DNA of 64,000 nucleotides from Flavobacterium sp. Lineage in GTDB: Bacteria > Bacteroidota > Bacteroidia > Flavobacteriales > Flavobacteriaceae. The notes beneath the pieces were generated by a model. That model did not search any database. It was not told the origin of the DNA and worked only from the letters and a program-made list of their open reading frames with translations. The stretch is from assembly GCA_016714905.1 (NCBI GenBank), contig JADKBW010000009.1, forward strand, positions 1 through 64,000. Direction: 5' to 3'. A program made the translations under genes and the position numbers. This document shows, piece by piece, positions 29,598-39,694 of the stretch (position 1 is the stretch's first letter; each line of letters opens with the position of its first letter).

Positions 29598-31238
29598 ATG
29601 AAAAACTTTTCGCCATTAATTCTTTGTGAGCTAATATTAATTGTGTTCTCAACTTTTAATATTAATGCCCAAGAAACTTTTACCCGAAAAGATTCCTTAC
29701 ATGGTAGCTTGCGTTTTGAAAGAACATGTTACGATGTATTGCGTTATGATTTGAATATCAAGATCAATCCTGAGGAAAAATCAATAACAGGATGTAATGA
29801 AATCAGTTTTAAGGTTGTAGAAAATACTTCTAAAATCCAATTGGATTTGTTCGAAAACATGCATATTGACAGCATTGTTTTAAACGCGGTGAAATTAAAA
29901 TACAAAAGGGAATTCAATGCCGTCTTTATTGATTTTGAAACTCCGTTAGCAAAAAATTCTCAGCAAAAAATCACCTTTTATTATTCTGGGAATCCAAACA
30001 TAGCGACCAATCCACCATGGGGAGCGGGCGGGTTTGTTTATAAAAAAGATTCTAACGGAAAAGATTGGATTGGCGTCGCAGTTCAAGGCACTGGCGCTAG
30101 TCTTTGGTATCCTTGTAAAGATTCACAAACTGATGAACCGGATTTGGGTACTACTATTAAAGTCGCAGTACCGAACGGATTGATGAATGTTTCTAATGGA
30201 CGCTTTATGGGCAGTGACGATTTAAAAAATGGTTACACACGCTGGGATTGGGAAGTCAAAAACCCGATTAACAATTACGATATTACCATCAATGTCGGTG
30301 ATTATGTGCATTTTGGAGAAAACTACAAAGGCTTGGACCTAGACTATTATGTTTTGCGGGAAAACGAAACCAAAGCTAGAATTCAATTTGAACAAGTAAA
30401 ACCCATGATGGATTGTTTCCAAAGTAAATTTGGTGCTTACCCATTTTTCGAAGATGGCTTTAAACTAGTTGAAACTAGTTTTTTAGGTATGGAGAATCAA
30501 AGTGCTGTTTCCTATGGTAACAAGTATCTGAGTGGTTATGCTGGAACTGACTTATCACAATCCGGAGTTGGATTGTTATTCGATTATATTATTATTCACG
30601 AAAGTGCACATGAATGGTTTGGTAATAGCATCACGTCGAAAGATATCGCAGACATGTGGATTCACGAAGCGTTCGGTATGTATGCCGAATCTGTGTTTAT
30701 CGAATGTAATTACGGATTTGAAAAGGCTTTACTGTATGTCAATGGAAACCAACATAACATTAGGTATGACAAGCCAATAATTGGTCAATATGGCGTAAAT
30801 TATAAAGGCACTTACGATATGTATTATAAAGGTGCGTTGATGCTCAATACGATTCGATCTGTGATTGATAATGATGAAAAATGGTACGCCATGCTATCGA
30901 AATTTTCTAATACCTTTCGACACAAAATTATTGATACCAAAACTGTTGTTGATTTCTTCAACCAAGAAAGTGGAATCAACCTCACTCCTATTTTTGATCA
31001 ATATTTAAGATATATCGACATTCCCGTTTTCGAATATAGAATTAGGAAAAAACGTCTTGAATTCCGCTGGAAAACAGATATAGTAAACTTCTCTATGCCA
31101 TTAGACATCAATATTAAGGGCAAGAAAATAAGACTTCATCCAACATCAGCATGGCAAAAATGGAATGGTAAGATCGTCAAGTCAAAAGAGGTCGAAATTC
31201 CAATAGATCATTTTTTTATCAAAGTCAACGTGCTTTAA
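29598..31238 (+). CDS. M1 family zinc metallopeptidase, exported
   Basis: 546 residues with signal peptide MKNFSPLILCELILIVFSTFNINA. The zinc motif HESAHEW is at residues 334-340 and the third ligand Glu 357 in MWIHEAFGMYAE fits HExxH-18-E. GMENQ near residue 300 is the exopeptidase substrate motif (GxMEN). The N-terminal beta-domain begins RYDLNIKINPEEKSITG. It is shorter than full aminopeptidase N and resembles the secreted M1 peptidases of Bacteroidota. The open frame extends upstream into the carboxylase gene, but the ATG at 29598 precedes the signal peptide and lies 43 bp after that gene. Confidence 0.92.
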   Translation: MKNFSPLILCELILIVFSTFNINAQETFTRKDSLHGSLRFERTCYDVLRYDLNIKINPEEKSITGCNEISFKVVENTSKIQLDLFENMHIDSIVLNAVKLKYKREFNAVFIDFETPLAKNSQQKITFYYSGNPNIATNPPWGAGGFVYKKDSNGKDWIGVAVQGTGASLWYPCKDSQTDEPDLGTTIKVAVPNGLMNVSNGRFMGSDDLKNGYTRWDWEVKNPINNYDITINVGDYVHFGENYKGLDLDYYVLRENETKARIQFEQVKPMMDCFQSKFGAYPFFEDGFKLVETSFLGMENQSAVSYGNKYLSGYAGTDLSQSGVGLLFDYIIIHESAHEWFGNSITSKDIADMWIHEAFGMYAESVFIECNYGFEKALLYVNGNQHNIRYDKPIIGQYGVNYKGTYDMYYKGALMLNTIRSVIDNDEKWYAMLSKFSNTFRHKIIDTKTVVDFFNQESGINLTPIFDQYLRYIDIPVFEYRIRKKRLEFRWKTDIVNFSMPLDINIKGKKIRLHPTSAWQKWNGKIVKSKEVEIPIDHFFIKVNVL

Positions 31239-31375
31239 GCGAATCCTAGCCTTCTTTGAAAAATGCGTAGGGTTTTATGATTTTTAATTGTTTATACATT
31301 ATTATTTAACAACAAAATTATCAGTTAATTCGTTTGTTATTAATAACTTAGTGTAAACTTTAAAATCAAACCACT

Positions 31376-31798
31376 ATGGACAATGTAAAAAAAATGAATA
31401 AGTGGGCCAACGCTCATACGTATTATTCGCTCGACATTTTAAGAATTGGTTTAGGTGTTTTTTTACTTTTAAAAGGATTTTCCTTTATCACCAACAGTAG
31501 GGAATTTGAGGACTTAATAGCGCCAGTCAGCAATTTTATGGGAGGAATGCTGACCTTTCACTACATTGCAGCAGCACATATTATGGGCGGAATTATGATT
31601 GTATTTGGTTTGCTTACGCGTTGGGCCATTATTGCCCAACTTCCAATTTTATTGGGTGCTGTTTTGATTAATTTTCTTGGCGACATGAATGGAAACAATC
31701 TTATGCTATCAACCGCTACGTTCGGAATTAGCATTTTTTTCCTTTTTTACGGCGGAGGAAAACACTCAGCGGACTACTATTTCAAGATGGAAAAATAG
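31376..31798 (+). CDS. DoxX-like membrane protein
   Basis: 140 residues with four predicted membrane helices. LDILRIGLGVFLLLKGFSFI begins the DoxX family pattern, followed by HYIAAAHIMGGIMIVFGLLTRWAIIAQLPILLGAVLI-type segments and a C-terminal FFLFYGGGKHSADYYFK. DoxX proteins are small inner-membrane proteins; roles proposed elsewhere include quinol oxidation and redox defence, and none can be assigned here. It stands alone between the M1 peptidase and the convergent menE. Confidence 0.8.
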   Translation: MDNVKKMNKWANAHTYYSLDILRIGLGVFLLLKGFSFITNSREFEDLIAPVSNFMGGMLTFHYIAAAHIMGGIMIVFGLLTRWAIIAQLPILLGAVLINFLGDMNGNNLMLSTATFGISIFFLFYGGGKHSADYYFKMEK

Positions 31799-31807
31799 AT
31801 TAAAAAA

Positions 31808-31855
31808 TTGCCACGAGTACAGAAATCATAACTAAGATTTGTGTGTTCGTGGCAA
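31808..31855. terminator. Inverted repeat between convergent doxX-like and menE genes
   Basis: TTGCCACGA (31808-31816) and TCGTGGCAA (31847-31855) pair, followed by an A/T tract on both sides. It probably acts as a bidirectional terminator. The loop is long (about 30 nt), as in the GCCACGAA-type repeats found between flavobacterial genes; a weaker relative lies at 60766-60825. Confidence 0.55.
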
Positions 31856-31876
31856 AAAATAAATTGCATACTTTAA

Positions 31877-32926
31877 TTATTTTAAGGTAGATAATGTTTC
31901 CTTCCTCATTATTTTTCCGTTTTCCGTTTCTTTAAATTTAGTAATAAAATAAACTTCTTTCGGTTTTTCGTACTTATCTAGGTCGCTATAAATCGACTTG
32001 TCAATGTCTACCTTTTCTCCTTCAATAATCAAAATTAATTTTTCTCCCAACGCTTCATCTTTCTTGCCCGACACAAAATATCGACCAGCAATTTTTCCTG
32101 CTAATTTTTTTTCAATTTGTTCCGGAATCAATTTTATCCCACCACTATTGACGATATTGTCATAACGACCAAGAAATACAAATTGGTTTTCATTGACCAG
32201 CTCGACCAAATCATTTGTAACAATCACTTCTTCAGATATTCTTGGCGCATGAATGACCAAACAATTTCGATCATCATAAGATATGGTGACGTTTGGTAGA
32301 ACTGTAAAGGACGCCTCTCCTATCTCTTTTGCGGCAATATGAGTAATCGTCTCTGTCATCCCATAGGTTTCATAAACTTTCGTCGGTAATTTTTTCAATT
32401 CTTGTTCCAGAGATTTACTAATCATCGAGCCACCAATGATCATTTTCTTTACATTCTTTAATTCCTTTAGAGAATGTTTCGCCTGCAAAGGAACCATCGC
32501 TACAAAATCGTATTCAGTTTCATTGTGATAAAGCGGCGTCGATGTTGGCGCTACAAAATCCATTTCTAAACCAAGAATAAAAGCGCGTATAAACATCAAT
32601 TTACCTGCAATATACTTTACTGGTAGACACTGTAGTACTTTTTGACCGGGATGAATATCAAAGAAATCTCCCGTTGCAATCGCGGATTCCACCATCGCAT
32701 TCTTCGAAATACGGACTGTTTTTGGAACGCCAGTTGATCCGGAGGTTTGCATATCAATATAGGAATTGTCGTCAAACCACTCTAAAAGGAAATTACCCAC
32801 CGGTTTTTCAAAATCTTCGCCTTCTTTGATAAAACTGTAGGCCACTCTGCACAAATCTTCTTTATTCAGGTGGAAACCATCTAACTTAAAACTATTATGC
32901 ACATTGTGATACGTCGGATTGCTCAT
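31877..32926 (-). CDS. menE: o-Succinylbenzoate-CoA ligase (menaquinone synthesis)
   Basis: 349 residues, short adenylate-forming enzyme. The AMP-binding motif is QTSGSTGVPKTVRISK, followed by YETYGMTETITHIA, GRYDNIVNSGGIKLIPEQIE and the C-terminal ENGKIMRKE whose Lys is catalytic. The family activates o-succinylbenzoate to its CoA ester for menaquinone, the respiratory quinone of Bacteroidota. The short length and lack of the N-terminal subdomain are usual for MenE of this phylum. The downstream CPBP gene ends 4 bp before its start on the same strand, which suggests co-transcription. Confidence 0.88.
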   Translation of the reverse strand: MSNPTYHNVHNSFKLDGFHLNKEDLCRVAYSFIKEGEDFEKPVGNFLLEWFDDNSYIDMQTSGSTGVPKTVRISKNAMVESAIATGDFFDIHPGQKVLQCLPVKYIAGKLMFIRAFILGLEMDFVAPTSTPLYHNETEYDFVAMVPLQAKHSLKELKNVKKMIIGGSMISKSLEQELKKLPTKVYETYGMTETITHIAAKEIGEASFTVLPNVTISYDDRNCLVIHAPRISEEVIVTNDLVELVNENQFVFLGRYDNIVNSGGIKLIPEQIEKKLAGKIAGRYFVSGKKDEALGEKLILIIEGEKVDIDKSIYSDLDKYEKPKEVYFITKFKETENGKIMRKETLSTLK

Positions 32927-32930
32927 AAGA

Positions 32931-33869
32931 TTATTCTATTTGTTTGGGTTGTTCAATATTAATTTGTCCAGTTAATTTTTCCTTCCAGTCCTGCCAATGG
33001 TATTTTTTACTAAAGATAAGGAGAAGTAAAGGATATATAATTATGACAGGCAAAATTATATCAAAACCAGCGGACGGCTCTGAAAGGTCTTTCAAAATCG
33101 AATTCGTCTGGAATACGGTCCAATCCGTCGTCACCAGCAAAGCGCCAATCAGATTATTTGCGGCATGAAATCCGACAGCCAATTCCATTCCTTCATCCAT
33201 CAAAGTAATAATTCCTAAAAATAAACCGGTCCCAATATAATAGACCAATATGATATAGCCAACTTTACTGACTTCCGGATTAAAAATATGCATCGTACCA
33301 AATATCACTGAGGTCATCAACAACGGAAACCACTTGTTCTTTGCCAAATTTGCAAATCCCTGCATCAAATAACCTCTGAAAACCAACTCTTCGCAGGTAG
33401 TTTGAATTGGAATCATCAGTATGGCAATAACAGCCAAGATCAAGAATGGAATGGGTTGAAATTGTACCACAAAATTCTCTGGACTTGAGTAATACATTGC
33501 TAGCGTTGATAATATCGTAATTGCTGTCCAAAGTAAAAAAGAGACGGAAATTCTATTCCAATCGACTTTTTTCCTTGAACTTACCATCGACAATAAAGTC
33601 TGATTGTGCAAGTATTTAATGACTGCAAAAACGCCGATGATTGCAAAAACAAAGGAAATTAAAATCAAAAAGAGTGTGGTATTTGAATCAAATACTTTCA
33701 TGATTTCGTCTTGATTTTCTGGAATTCCTTTGCCCTCAGCAAACGATTTTGCAATGACAGCAAGCAACAAGGGAATTTGTCCAATTGTCGATGCAACAAC
33801 AATAATTATCGAGCCAACGATGTATTTCCAAAATCTATTTTCACTCGAAATTCCTTGTTCAATAAACAT
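32931..33869 (-). CDS. CPBP family intramembrane glutamic endopeptidase
   Basis: 312 residues with about eight membrane helices. The CPBP/Abi motifs are all present: TCEELVFRGYLMQGF (EExxxR), FGTMHIFNPEV (motif with His) and VGFHAANNLIGAL (HxxxN). This is the Rce1-type intramembrane protease fold. It is the first gene of a leftward pair with menE, 4 bp apart. The substrate is unknown. Family members range from prenyl-protein processing to bacteriocin self-immunity. Confidence 0.87.
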   Translation of the reverse strand: MFIEQGISSENRFWKYIVGSIIIVVASTIGQIPLLLAVIAKSFAEGKGIPENQDEIMKVFDSNTTLFLILISFVFAIIGVFAVIKYLHNQTLLSMVSSRKKVDWNRISVSFLLWTAITILSTLAMYYSSPENFVVQFQPIPFLILAVIAILMIPIQTTCEELVFRGYLMQGFANLAKNKWFPLLMTSVIFGTMHIFNPEVSKVGYIILVYYIGTGLFLGIITLMDEGMELAVGFHAANNLIGALLVTTDWTVFQTNSILKDLSEPSAGFDIILPVIIIYPLLLLIFSKKYHWQDWKEKLTGQINIEQPKQIE

Positions 33870-33968
33870 TTTCAGTCATTTAACGATTACACAACCGGCT
33901 TAAAGGTTTTGAGCAATTTAGGCAATTTTTAATTTATAAATCAATTCCTTTGCAAAAAAAAAGTCGTA

Positions 33969-34310
33969 ATGATTACCATTTTTCATAATCCTCGCTGTGG
34001 GAAATCTCGAGATTGTTTGACGTTTCTTAATCAATCTCAAGAAGACGTAAAAATCGTCAACTATTTACTACATCCGCCAACTTTTGACGAACTCAACAAA
34101 ATCATTAAAATGCTCGATATCGAACCAATTGAGTTGGTGCGAAAAAAAGAATCCATTTGGATTGCAGATTTTTGGGGTAAGCCACTCACGGATGAAGAGA
34201 TTGTGCATGCGATGGTTTTAAATCCAATATTGATCGAGCGGCCAATTGTAATACATGGTAACAAAGCAGTAATCGCAAGACCTTATGAAAAAGTGAAAGC
34301 CATCTTATAA
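33969..34310 (+). CDS. ArsC-like (Spx/arsenate reductase family) protein
   Basis: 113 residues with a thioredoxin-like fold. FHNPRCGKSRDCLTFL carries the N-terminal Cys of the arsenate-reductase CX5 loop. DFWGKPLTDEEIVHAM and LIERPIVIHGNKAVIARP contain the conserved Arg used to bind the oxyanion. The motif set matches ArsC of the glutaredoxin-dependent type and the YffB/Spx relatives. No other arsenic genes are adjacent, so arsenate as substrate is not assured. Confidence 0.82.
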   Translation: MITIFHNPRCGKSRDCLTFLNQSQEDVKIVNYLLHPPTFDELNKIIKMLDIEPIELVRKKESIWIADFWGKPLTDEEIVHAMVLNPILIERPIVIHGNKAVIARPYEKVKAIL

Positions 34311-34387
34311 ATTTTCAATTGCTCTTTTAACGAATGATTGTGAATTATTTACCCCTCAAACTTTATCTTCGCACTTTAATTTTTTTC

Positions 34388-36784
34388 ATGGCTATTAGAA
34401 CTTATTTATATATTTCAGTACTCTTATTTCTTGGCTTTTTAGTTACAGTCAAAATAGACCTGATTTTCCAAAAATAAAAGTCACTGGAATCATCATCGAT
34501 AAAGAAAGTCAAAAACCCCTAGAATACGCAACAATAACCTTCACGCATACACGGTTTCCCAAAATTGTTGGCGGCGGAATTACCAATAGTAAAGGTGAAT
34601 TTGAAGCGTCGATTCCCGCAGGATCCTACAATATAAAAGCGGATTTCATTTCATTCAAATCCTTTATGATTACTGATAGAACTTTGACTGCCAACGCTGT
34701 TATAGAGACCATCGCATTGGAAGAAGATTTTACCCAATTAAAGGAAGTAAGTGTCCGCGCTGAAAAAACCAATATTGAAATTAAATTAGATAAGAAAGTA
34801 TACAACGTTGGTCAAGATCTCATCGTCAAAGGAGGAACCGTCAGTGATGTTCTGGATAATATTCCTTCCGTACAGGTGGATGTCGAAGGCAAAGTGAGTT
34901 TGCGAGGAAACGAAAATGTGACCATCCTTATCGACGGAAAGCCTTCCAACGCCGTGAATATTGCAGAAGCACTGCGTATCATTCCAGCGGATAATATTGA
35001 TAAGGTGGAAGTAATTACCAACCCTTCCGCACGCTATGATGCTGAAGGTGGTGGTGGAATCTTAAATATCATTCTCAAAAAAGCAAAAATCAAGGTTTCA
35101 ATGGTAGTGTCATTGTTTCTGCAGGAACTCCAGAAAACACAGTTATAGTAAAAGTAACGGTCCTGGAAATACCAAAATCAATCAAGAAAATTTTGATGAC
35201 AATGGTGATTTGGTTTCTTATATAGAGGAACGCAGAGAAAACAACAGAAAGCGTGAAGGCTTTAACGGCAACTTTGGAATTGAATTATATTTAGACGCAA
35301 CTTCCTCGTGGACCAACACCTTATCACCAGAAAAACAAAGGTGGCAATCCCGAAAATGTTACTTATGATATTTATTCACCTGCAAGTGCGTTTGAAAAAA
35401 GAGAACGCAACAACATCCTTAATCGTTCCAGCCAAGATGTAGAATACAATACTAATTACATCAAAAAATTTAAAAAAGACGGACACAAGTTCACCATTGA
35501 TGGCGCGTTTTCTGTCAATACCGATTTAGAAAATTCAAATATTTACGGCAACGGAATCCTACCGGTTGCTAGTTTTATTTCTTCAGAGCGAACCACCAAC
35601 AAACAACGCCAAAGCCGCAATTTAATTCAAGCAGATTACGTTTTGCCGTTTGCAAAGAAAAGTCAATTTGAATTTGGAGTTAGAGGAATTACGCTACTTT
35701 AATTTCTGATTATAAAGTAGAAGAAGATACGCTAGGCATCAACAACTTCTCAATCAATACCCAATTTACCAATACTTTAGAATATAAAGAGTATGTCAAC
35801 GCAGCGTATACTCAAATTGGAACTAAAATCAAAAAGCTGTCGATTTTGGGTGGACTAAGATTCGAGGATTCGAAAATCCAAATCAATCAATTTGTTACGC
35901 AAGATTACAACACCAAAAAATACAACAACTTCTTCCCGAGTGCTTTCTTGACGTATGAGTTCAATGACGAAACGAGCATTTCATTAAACTACAGCAAACG
36001 AATCAACCGACCACGGGATCGTTTTATCAATCCGTTTTCATCATATTCCAGCAATGTCAATTTGTTTGTCGGAAATCCCGATTTAGATCCGGCATTAAGT
36101 GACGCATTTGATTTAGGATTTCTAAAAAAATGGAGAAAAATCACTTTAAACACTTCTATTTATCTCAACAATACCAAAAATTCTTTTCAAGTCATTCGAA
36201 AAGAACGCGGCGATTTGATAAATAACATTCCGGTCATTATAAATACACCTTTCAACTTGGCAAGCGATAACAAATTGGGATTCGAATTCACGCTCAATTA
36301 CACGCCATACAAATGGTGGAAACTCAACGGTAATTTCAATTATTTCAGCAACAAAACCGACGGCAGTTACACCTATATCAAAACAAACAATACCACGGAA
36401 ACCATCGATTTATACAACATATCATCAACATGGTTTACCCGACTAACTTCGAAAGTTTCATTTCCATATAAAATAGATTTCCAAGTCAATGGAACGTATA
36501 ATGCACCACAAAAAACCGCGCAGGGAAAAACCATTGGCGTTGGTTCGATGAATCTGGCGTTGAGCAAAGATGTGCTGAAGGATAAAGGAACTATTGCTTT
36601 AAATGTGAGTGATGTCTTTAATTCAAGAAAAAGAATCATGGACGTGAATCTAGCAAAAGTCAATTCTTATAGTGAAATGCAGTGGCGTGAAAGACAAATC
36701 ACCTTATCGTTTACGTATCGCTTCAACAAACAAAAATCGGAGCGAGAAAAACCAAAACGCGAAGAAGGAAGTGAAGATTTTTAA
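34388..36784 (+). pseudogene. TonB-dependent outer-membrane receptor-like barrel protein, multiply frameshifted
   Basis: Pieces of one protein lie in three frames: signal peptide region MAIRTYLYISVLLFLGF, a CarboxypepD_reg-like domain (ITNSKGEFEASIPAGSYN), a plug domain (VSDVLDNIPSVQVDVEGKVSLRGNENVTILIDGKP), then barrel segments ending SEMQWRERQITLSFTYRFN. Breaks: T run 34436-34440 (one short), 35083 (one G short), about 35140-35165 (a stretch of plug/barrel seems missing), about 35321-35332, and 35686-35688 (one A short). Some are probably sequence errors, but the missing stretch argues for real damage. Such proteins import or bind large ligands at the outer membrane. The ligand is unknown and no SusD partner is adjacent. 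Confidence 0.8.
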
Positions 36785-36788
36785 GGAT

Positions 36789-36819
36789 AAAAAAAAGGAA
36801 CTCATTGAGTTCCTTTTTT
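36789..36819. terminator. Bidirectional terminator between the receptor gene and the small membrane protein gene
   Basis: AAAAAAGGAACTC, ATT, GAGTTCCTTTTTT: a perfect stem with A and T runs on both sides, serving the two convergent genes. Confidence 0.85.
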
Positions 36820-36829
36820 CTGCTCTAAA

Positions 36830-36994
36830 CTAGTTAGAGGCTGCTTTTTTAGCTTTTCTCTCTTTATACATTTCCCACAAGAAGCCGCCAACCCAATACT
36901 GAACGAAAGCTACTAAGAAAAACATCAACCAAAATCCTATGGTTAGGACGGTTAAGAATAATAAAAAGCCTAAATACTGTGAAAAATCAAACAT
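36830..36994 (-). CDS. Small membrane protein, 54 residues, function unknown
   Basis: ATG at 36994, TAG at 36830-36832. Sequence begins MFDFSQYLGFLLFLTVLTIG and continues with FWLMFFLVAFVQYWVGGFLW, giving one long or two short membrane helices. The tail is basic and cytoplasmic-looking (EMYKERKAKKAASN). The stop lies just before a strong terminator, which supports it as a real transcribed gene. Not recognised; small proteins like this are easily missed by gene finders. Confidence 0.68.
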   Translation of the reverse strand: MFDFSQYLGFLLFLTVLTIGFWLMFFLVAFVQYWVGGFLWEMYKERKAKKAASN

Positions 36995-37108
36995 GTTTTC
37001 CGGAATTTTTTTGATTTATACGCAAATGTAAGTGTATTATTTTTTCTTACCAATTAATTCCAAATCAATTTTTATAAAATAGTATTTATACGTAAATTTG
37101 GACAGCTT

Positions 37109-37200
37109 TTTAGGAGCTAGTTCCAGCTTTCGCCTTTATCTTTTTTAGGTTCTCATACTTCGCACCTAAAAAAGGATATCGGCTCTATCTGGGCTAGGGC
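37109..37200 (+). repeat. Intergenic hairpin repeat, copy D
   Basis: Outer arms TTAGGAGCTAGTTCCAGC and CTCTATCTGGGCTAGGGC, with inner stem TTTTTTAGGT / ACCTAAAAAA. It is followed to about 37315 by a GC-richer tail with an imperfect inverted repeat (TTTTTGCGCTG, GCGTT, CAGCGAAAAA near 37250-37276) and GACC-CTTGC-GGTC. No gene is seen in 36995-37366 apart from these repeats. Confidence 0.7.
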
Positions 37201-37315
37201 ATCTCGTTGACCGAGAACCGCGTGAGGGATTGAGCAATTGTCTGAGCTCTTTTTGCGCTGGCGTTCAGCGAAAAAAGCGAGTGCGAAAGCCCGACCCTTG
37301 CGGTCACGCCCAAAC

Positions 37316-37355
37316 GAATAAACGATTTCACGATTAAACAAATAAACGATTAAAC
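37316..37355. repeat. Octamer tandem array, 5 units, upstream of fumC
   Basis: GAATAAAC, GATTTCAC, GATTAAAC, AAATAAAC, GATTAAAC in 8-bp register, ending 11 bp before the fumC ATG. The units are the reverse complement of those in the array before efp (44192-44239). Confidence 0.7.
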
Positions 37356-37366
37356 AATAAGATACA

Positions 37367-38764
37367 ATGGAATACAGAATAGAAAAAGACACGATGGGTG
37401 AAGTAAAAGTCCCAGCCGATAAATATTGGGGCGCGCAAACCGAGCGATCTAGAAACAACTTCAAAATCGGTCCATCGGCCTCTATGCCCAAAGAAATCAT
37501 AGAAGGTTTTGCCTATCTGAAGAAAGCTGCGGCTTATGCCAATTGCGACTTAGGCGTGTTATCAACCGAAAAACGCGATGCGATTGCTGCTGTTTGCGAC
37601 GAGATTTTAGCTGGCAAACTCGATGACCAATTTCCGTTAGTGATTTGGCAAACGGGTTCGGGAACGCAAAGCAATATGAATGTCAATGAAGTTGTGGCAA
37701 ATCGCGCACAAGTATTGGCAGGTTTTAAAATTGGTGAAGGTGAAGCTGTGGTAAAAGCCAATGATGACGTCAACAAATCGCAATCATCGAATGACACGTT
37801 CCCAACCGGAATGCATATTGCGGCTTACAAAGCGGTTGTTGAAACGACGATTCCAGGTGTTGAAAAATTACGCGATACTTTGCAAGCCAAAGCGGTTGAA
37901 TTCAATAACGTAGTAAAAATTGGTCGAACGCACCTGATGGACGCGACACCATTAACCCTTGGACAAGAAATTTCTGGCTACGTTGCCCAATTGAATTACG
38001 GCATTAAAGCATTGAAAAATACTTTATCCCATTTATCTGAAGTGGCATTAGGCGGAACCGCTGTCGGTACAGGATTGAATACGCCGGACGGATATGATGT
38101 AAAAGTAGCAGAATATATCGCGAAGTTTACCGACCATCCTTTTGTCACAGCACCGAACAAATTTGAAGCTTTGGCTTCACATGACGCGATTGTGGAGAGT
38201 CACGGTGCTCTGAAACAGCTAGCAGTTTCTTTAAACAAGATTGCTAATGATGTTCGAATGCTGGCATCTGGTCCACGTTCGGGAATTGGTGAAATCTTAA
38301 TTCCAGAAAACGAACCAGGATCTTCAATCATGCCAGGAAAAGTCAACCCAACGCAATGTGAAGCACTCACGATGGTTTGCGCGCAAGTGATTGGAAACGA
38401 CGTCGCTATTAGTGTGGGCGGCATGCAAGGTCATTACGAATTGAACGTCTTTAAACCAGTGATGGCAGCGAACTTCTTGCAATCGGCGAGATTGTTAGGC
38501 GATGCATGTTTGTCGTTTGAGGAGCATTGCGCGAGTGGCATCGAACCGAATTACAAACGAATCAAAGAATTGGTTGACAATTCATTGATGTTGGTCACTG
38601 CTTTAAACACCAAAATTGGATATTATAAATCTGCTGAAATTGCGCAAACGGCGCATAAGAACGGAACCACTTTAAAAGATGAGGCTGTTCGCTTGGGTTA
38701 TGTTAGTGCGGAAGATTTTGATGCTTGGGTGAAACCTGAGGAAATGGTGGGAAGCTTGAGATAA
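37367..38764 (+). CDS. fumC: Fumarate hydratase class II
   Basis: 465 residues, the usual length. Interconverts fumarate and L-malate in the citric acid cycle; iron-independent homotetramer. Signatures: [65 protein letters not shown], and the mobile loop [16 protein letters not shown] near residue 320 with the catalytic Ser. An octamer array replaces a normal leader just before the start. GATAATT repeats begin at the stop codon. Confidence 0.97.
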   Translation: MEYRIEKDTMGEVKVPADKYWGAQTERSRNNFKIGPSASMPKEIIEGFAYLKKAAAYANCDLGVLSTEKRDAIAAVCDEILAGKLDDQFPLVIWQTGSGTQSNMNVNEVVANRAQVLAGFKIGEGEAVVKANDDVNKSQSSNDTFPTGMHIAAYKAVVETTIPGVEKLRDTLQAKAVEFNNVVKIGRTHLMDATPLTLGQEISGYVAQLNYGIKALKNTLSHLSEVALGGTAVGTGLNTPDGYDVKVAEYIAKFTDHPFVTAPNKFEALASHDAIVESHGALKQLAVSLNKIANDVRMLASGPRSGIGEILIPENEPGSSIMPGKVNPTQCEALTMVCAQVIGNDVAISVGGMQGHYELNVFKPVMAANFLQSARLLGDACLSFEEHCASGIEPNYKRIKELVDNSLMLVTALNTKIGYYKSAEIAQTAHKNGTTLKDEAVRLGYVSAEDFDAWVKPEEMVGSLR

Positions 38765-38820
38765 TTGATAATTTATTTCGCTGCGCTACATACAGTTCGG
38801 CTGCGCCTCGAGTGATAATT
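38760..38820. repeat. Composite repeat: GATAATT heptamers interrupted by a GC-rich block
   Basis: Two GATAATT units (38760-38773) overlap the fumC stop. A 40-bp segment containing TTCGCTGCGCTA and TTCGGCTGCGCCTCGAG follows. A third GATAATT (38814-38820) then completes the array just before the terminator. Confidence 0.6.
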
Positions 38821-38852
38821 AGACCTGTAATTGTATTGCAGGTCTTTTTTTG
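38821..38852 (+). terminator. Rho-independent terminator of fumC
   Basis: AGACCTG (38821-38827) pairs with CAGGTCT (38839-38845), followed by seven T residues. Confidence 0.85.
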
Positions 38853-38977
38853 TTATGAACTTTAACAGTAGTTCAAGTGCTTAATTTTCATGATAGTAGT
38901 GATTCATTTTAAATTTTTTATGTACTTTCAAATTATAGTTAGTAAGCAAGGGTTACAAATTCAAAAAAACTTGGAAG

Positions 38978-39694
38978 ATGCTGAAAAATAGGAATAATTT
39001 AGAAAATGAGTTGTTAGTGGCGCGCGACAAATTTAAATCAGAGGAGACCATTTTAGAAGAAGTCTTAGTCATTTTGAATGAAAATGAAATGGCACGCAAT
39101 CGAATTAAGAATGTGCTTCAAGAGAAGAGTTCAACAGAATCAAATGATTTTGATTTTAACTTACTGGAAAAGGATAAAATTTTTCATTTGGTTCAAATAC
39201 GGTCAGTTTGTGTGGATTATCGCTTAAGGTTTTTAGACACTGTGTACTTTATGGATGGTATTCCTGAAGAAGCCATTTCAAAAATTAATGCGCTAGAAAA
39301 ATCACACAGAACAACGCTCGGTGGATTTAAAATCATGGCGCCAAGTAAAGCTTTTCAATTATTGAGTTACGATGATCCTTTGTTGTTTGCACCTATTGGA
39401 AATGATTATTACTATTTAATTCATCAATGGGGAAAAGACATCACTCCAACTCGGAAATTATTGGTCATGCCATTCAAGAACCTGTTGAACTTTATGTTTT
39501 TTAGTGTTGTAGTGAGTTTGCTTATTACTTGGTTAACACCAGAAAACAATTTGAGCAAAGCCGTTCCGATGGCGAATATCATTATTTTCCTTTTCGCTTT
39601 CAAGTCGATTGTAGCGGTTTTTATGTATGCCTTTTTTATGATGGGCAAAAACTTTAATGTGGCGATTTGGGATCGGAAGTACTTTAATAATTAA
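38978..39694 (+). CDS. Conserved hypothetical protein with two membrane helices
   Basis: 238 residues, not recognised. Residues about 1-60 are charged and look coiled-coil (ENELLVARDKFKSEETILEEVL). Residues 60-165 are a soluble region, and two hydrophobic helices follow (FMFFSVVVSLLITWL and NIIIFLFAFKSIVAVFMYAFFM), ending NVAIWDRKYFNN. The start MLKNRNNLENELL lies about 125 bp after the fumC terminator, so it is a separate unit. It overlaps the convergent GIY-YIG-like gene by 4 bp, and its terminator lies inside that gene. Confidence 0.7.
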   Translation: MLKNRNNLENELLVARDKFKSEETILEEVLVILNENEMARNRIKNVLQEKSSTESNDFDFNLLEKDKIFHLVQIRSVCVDYRLRFLDTVYFMDGIPEEAISKINALEKSHRTTLGGFKIMAPSKAFQLLSYDDPLLFAPIGNDYYYLIHQWGKDITPTRKLLVMPFKNLLNFMFFSVVVSLLITWLTPENNLSKAVPMANIIIFLFAFKSIVAVFMYAFFMMGKNFNVAIWDRKYFNN

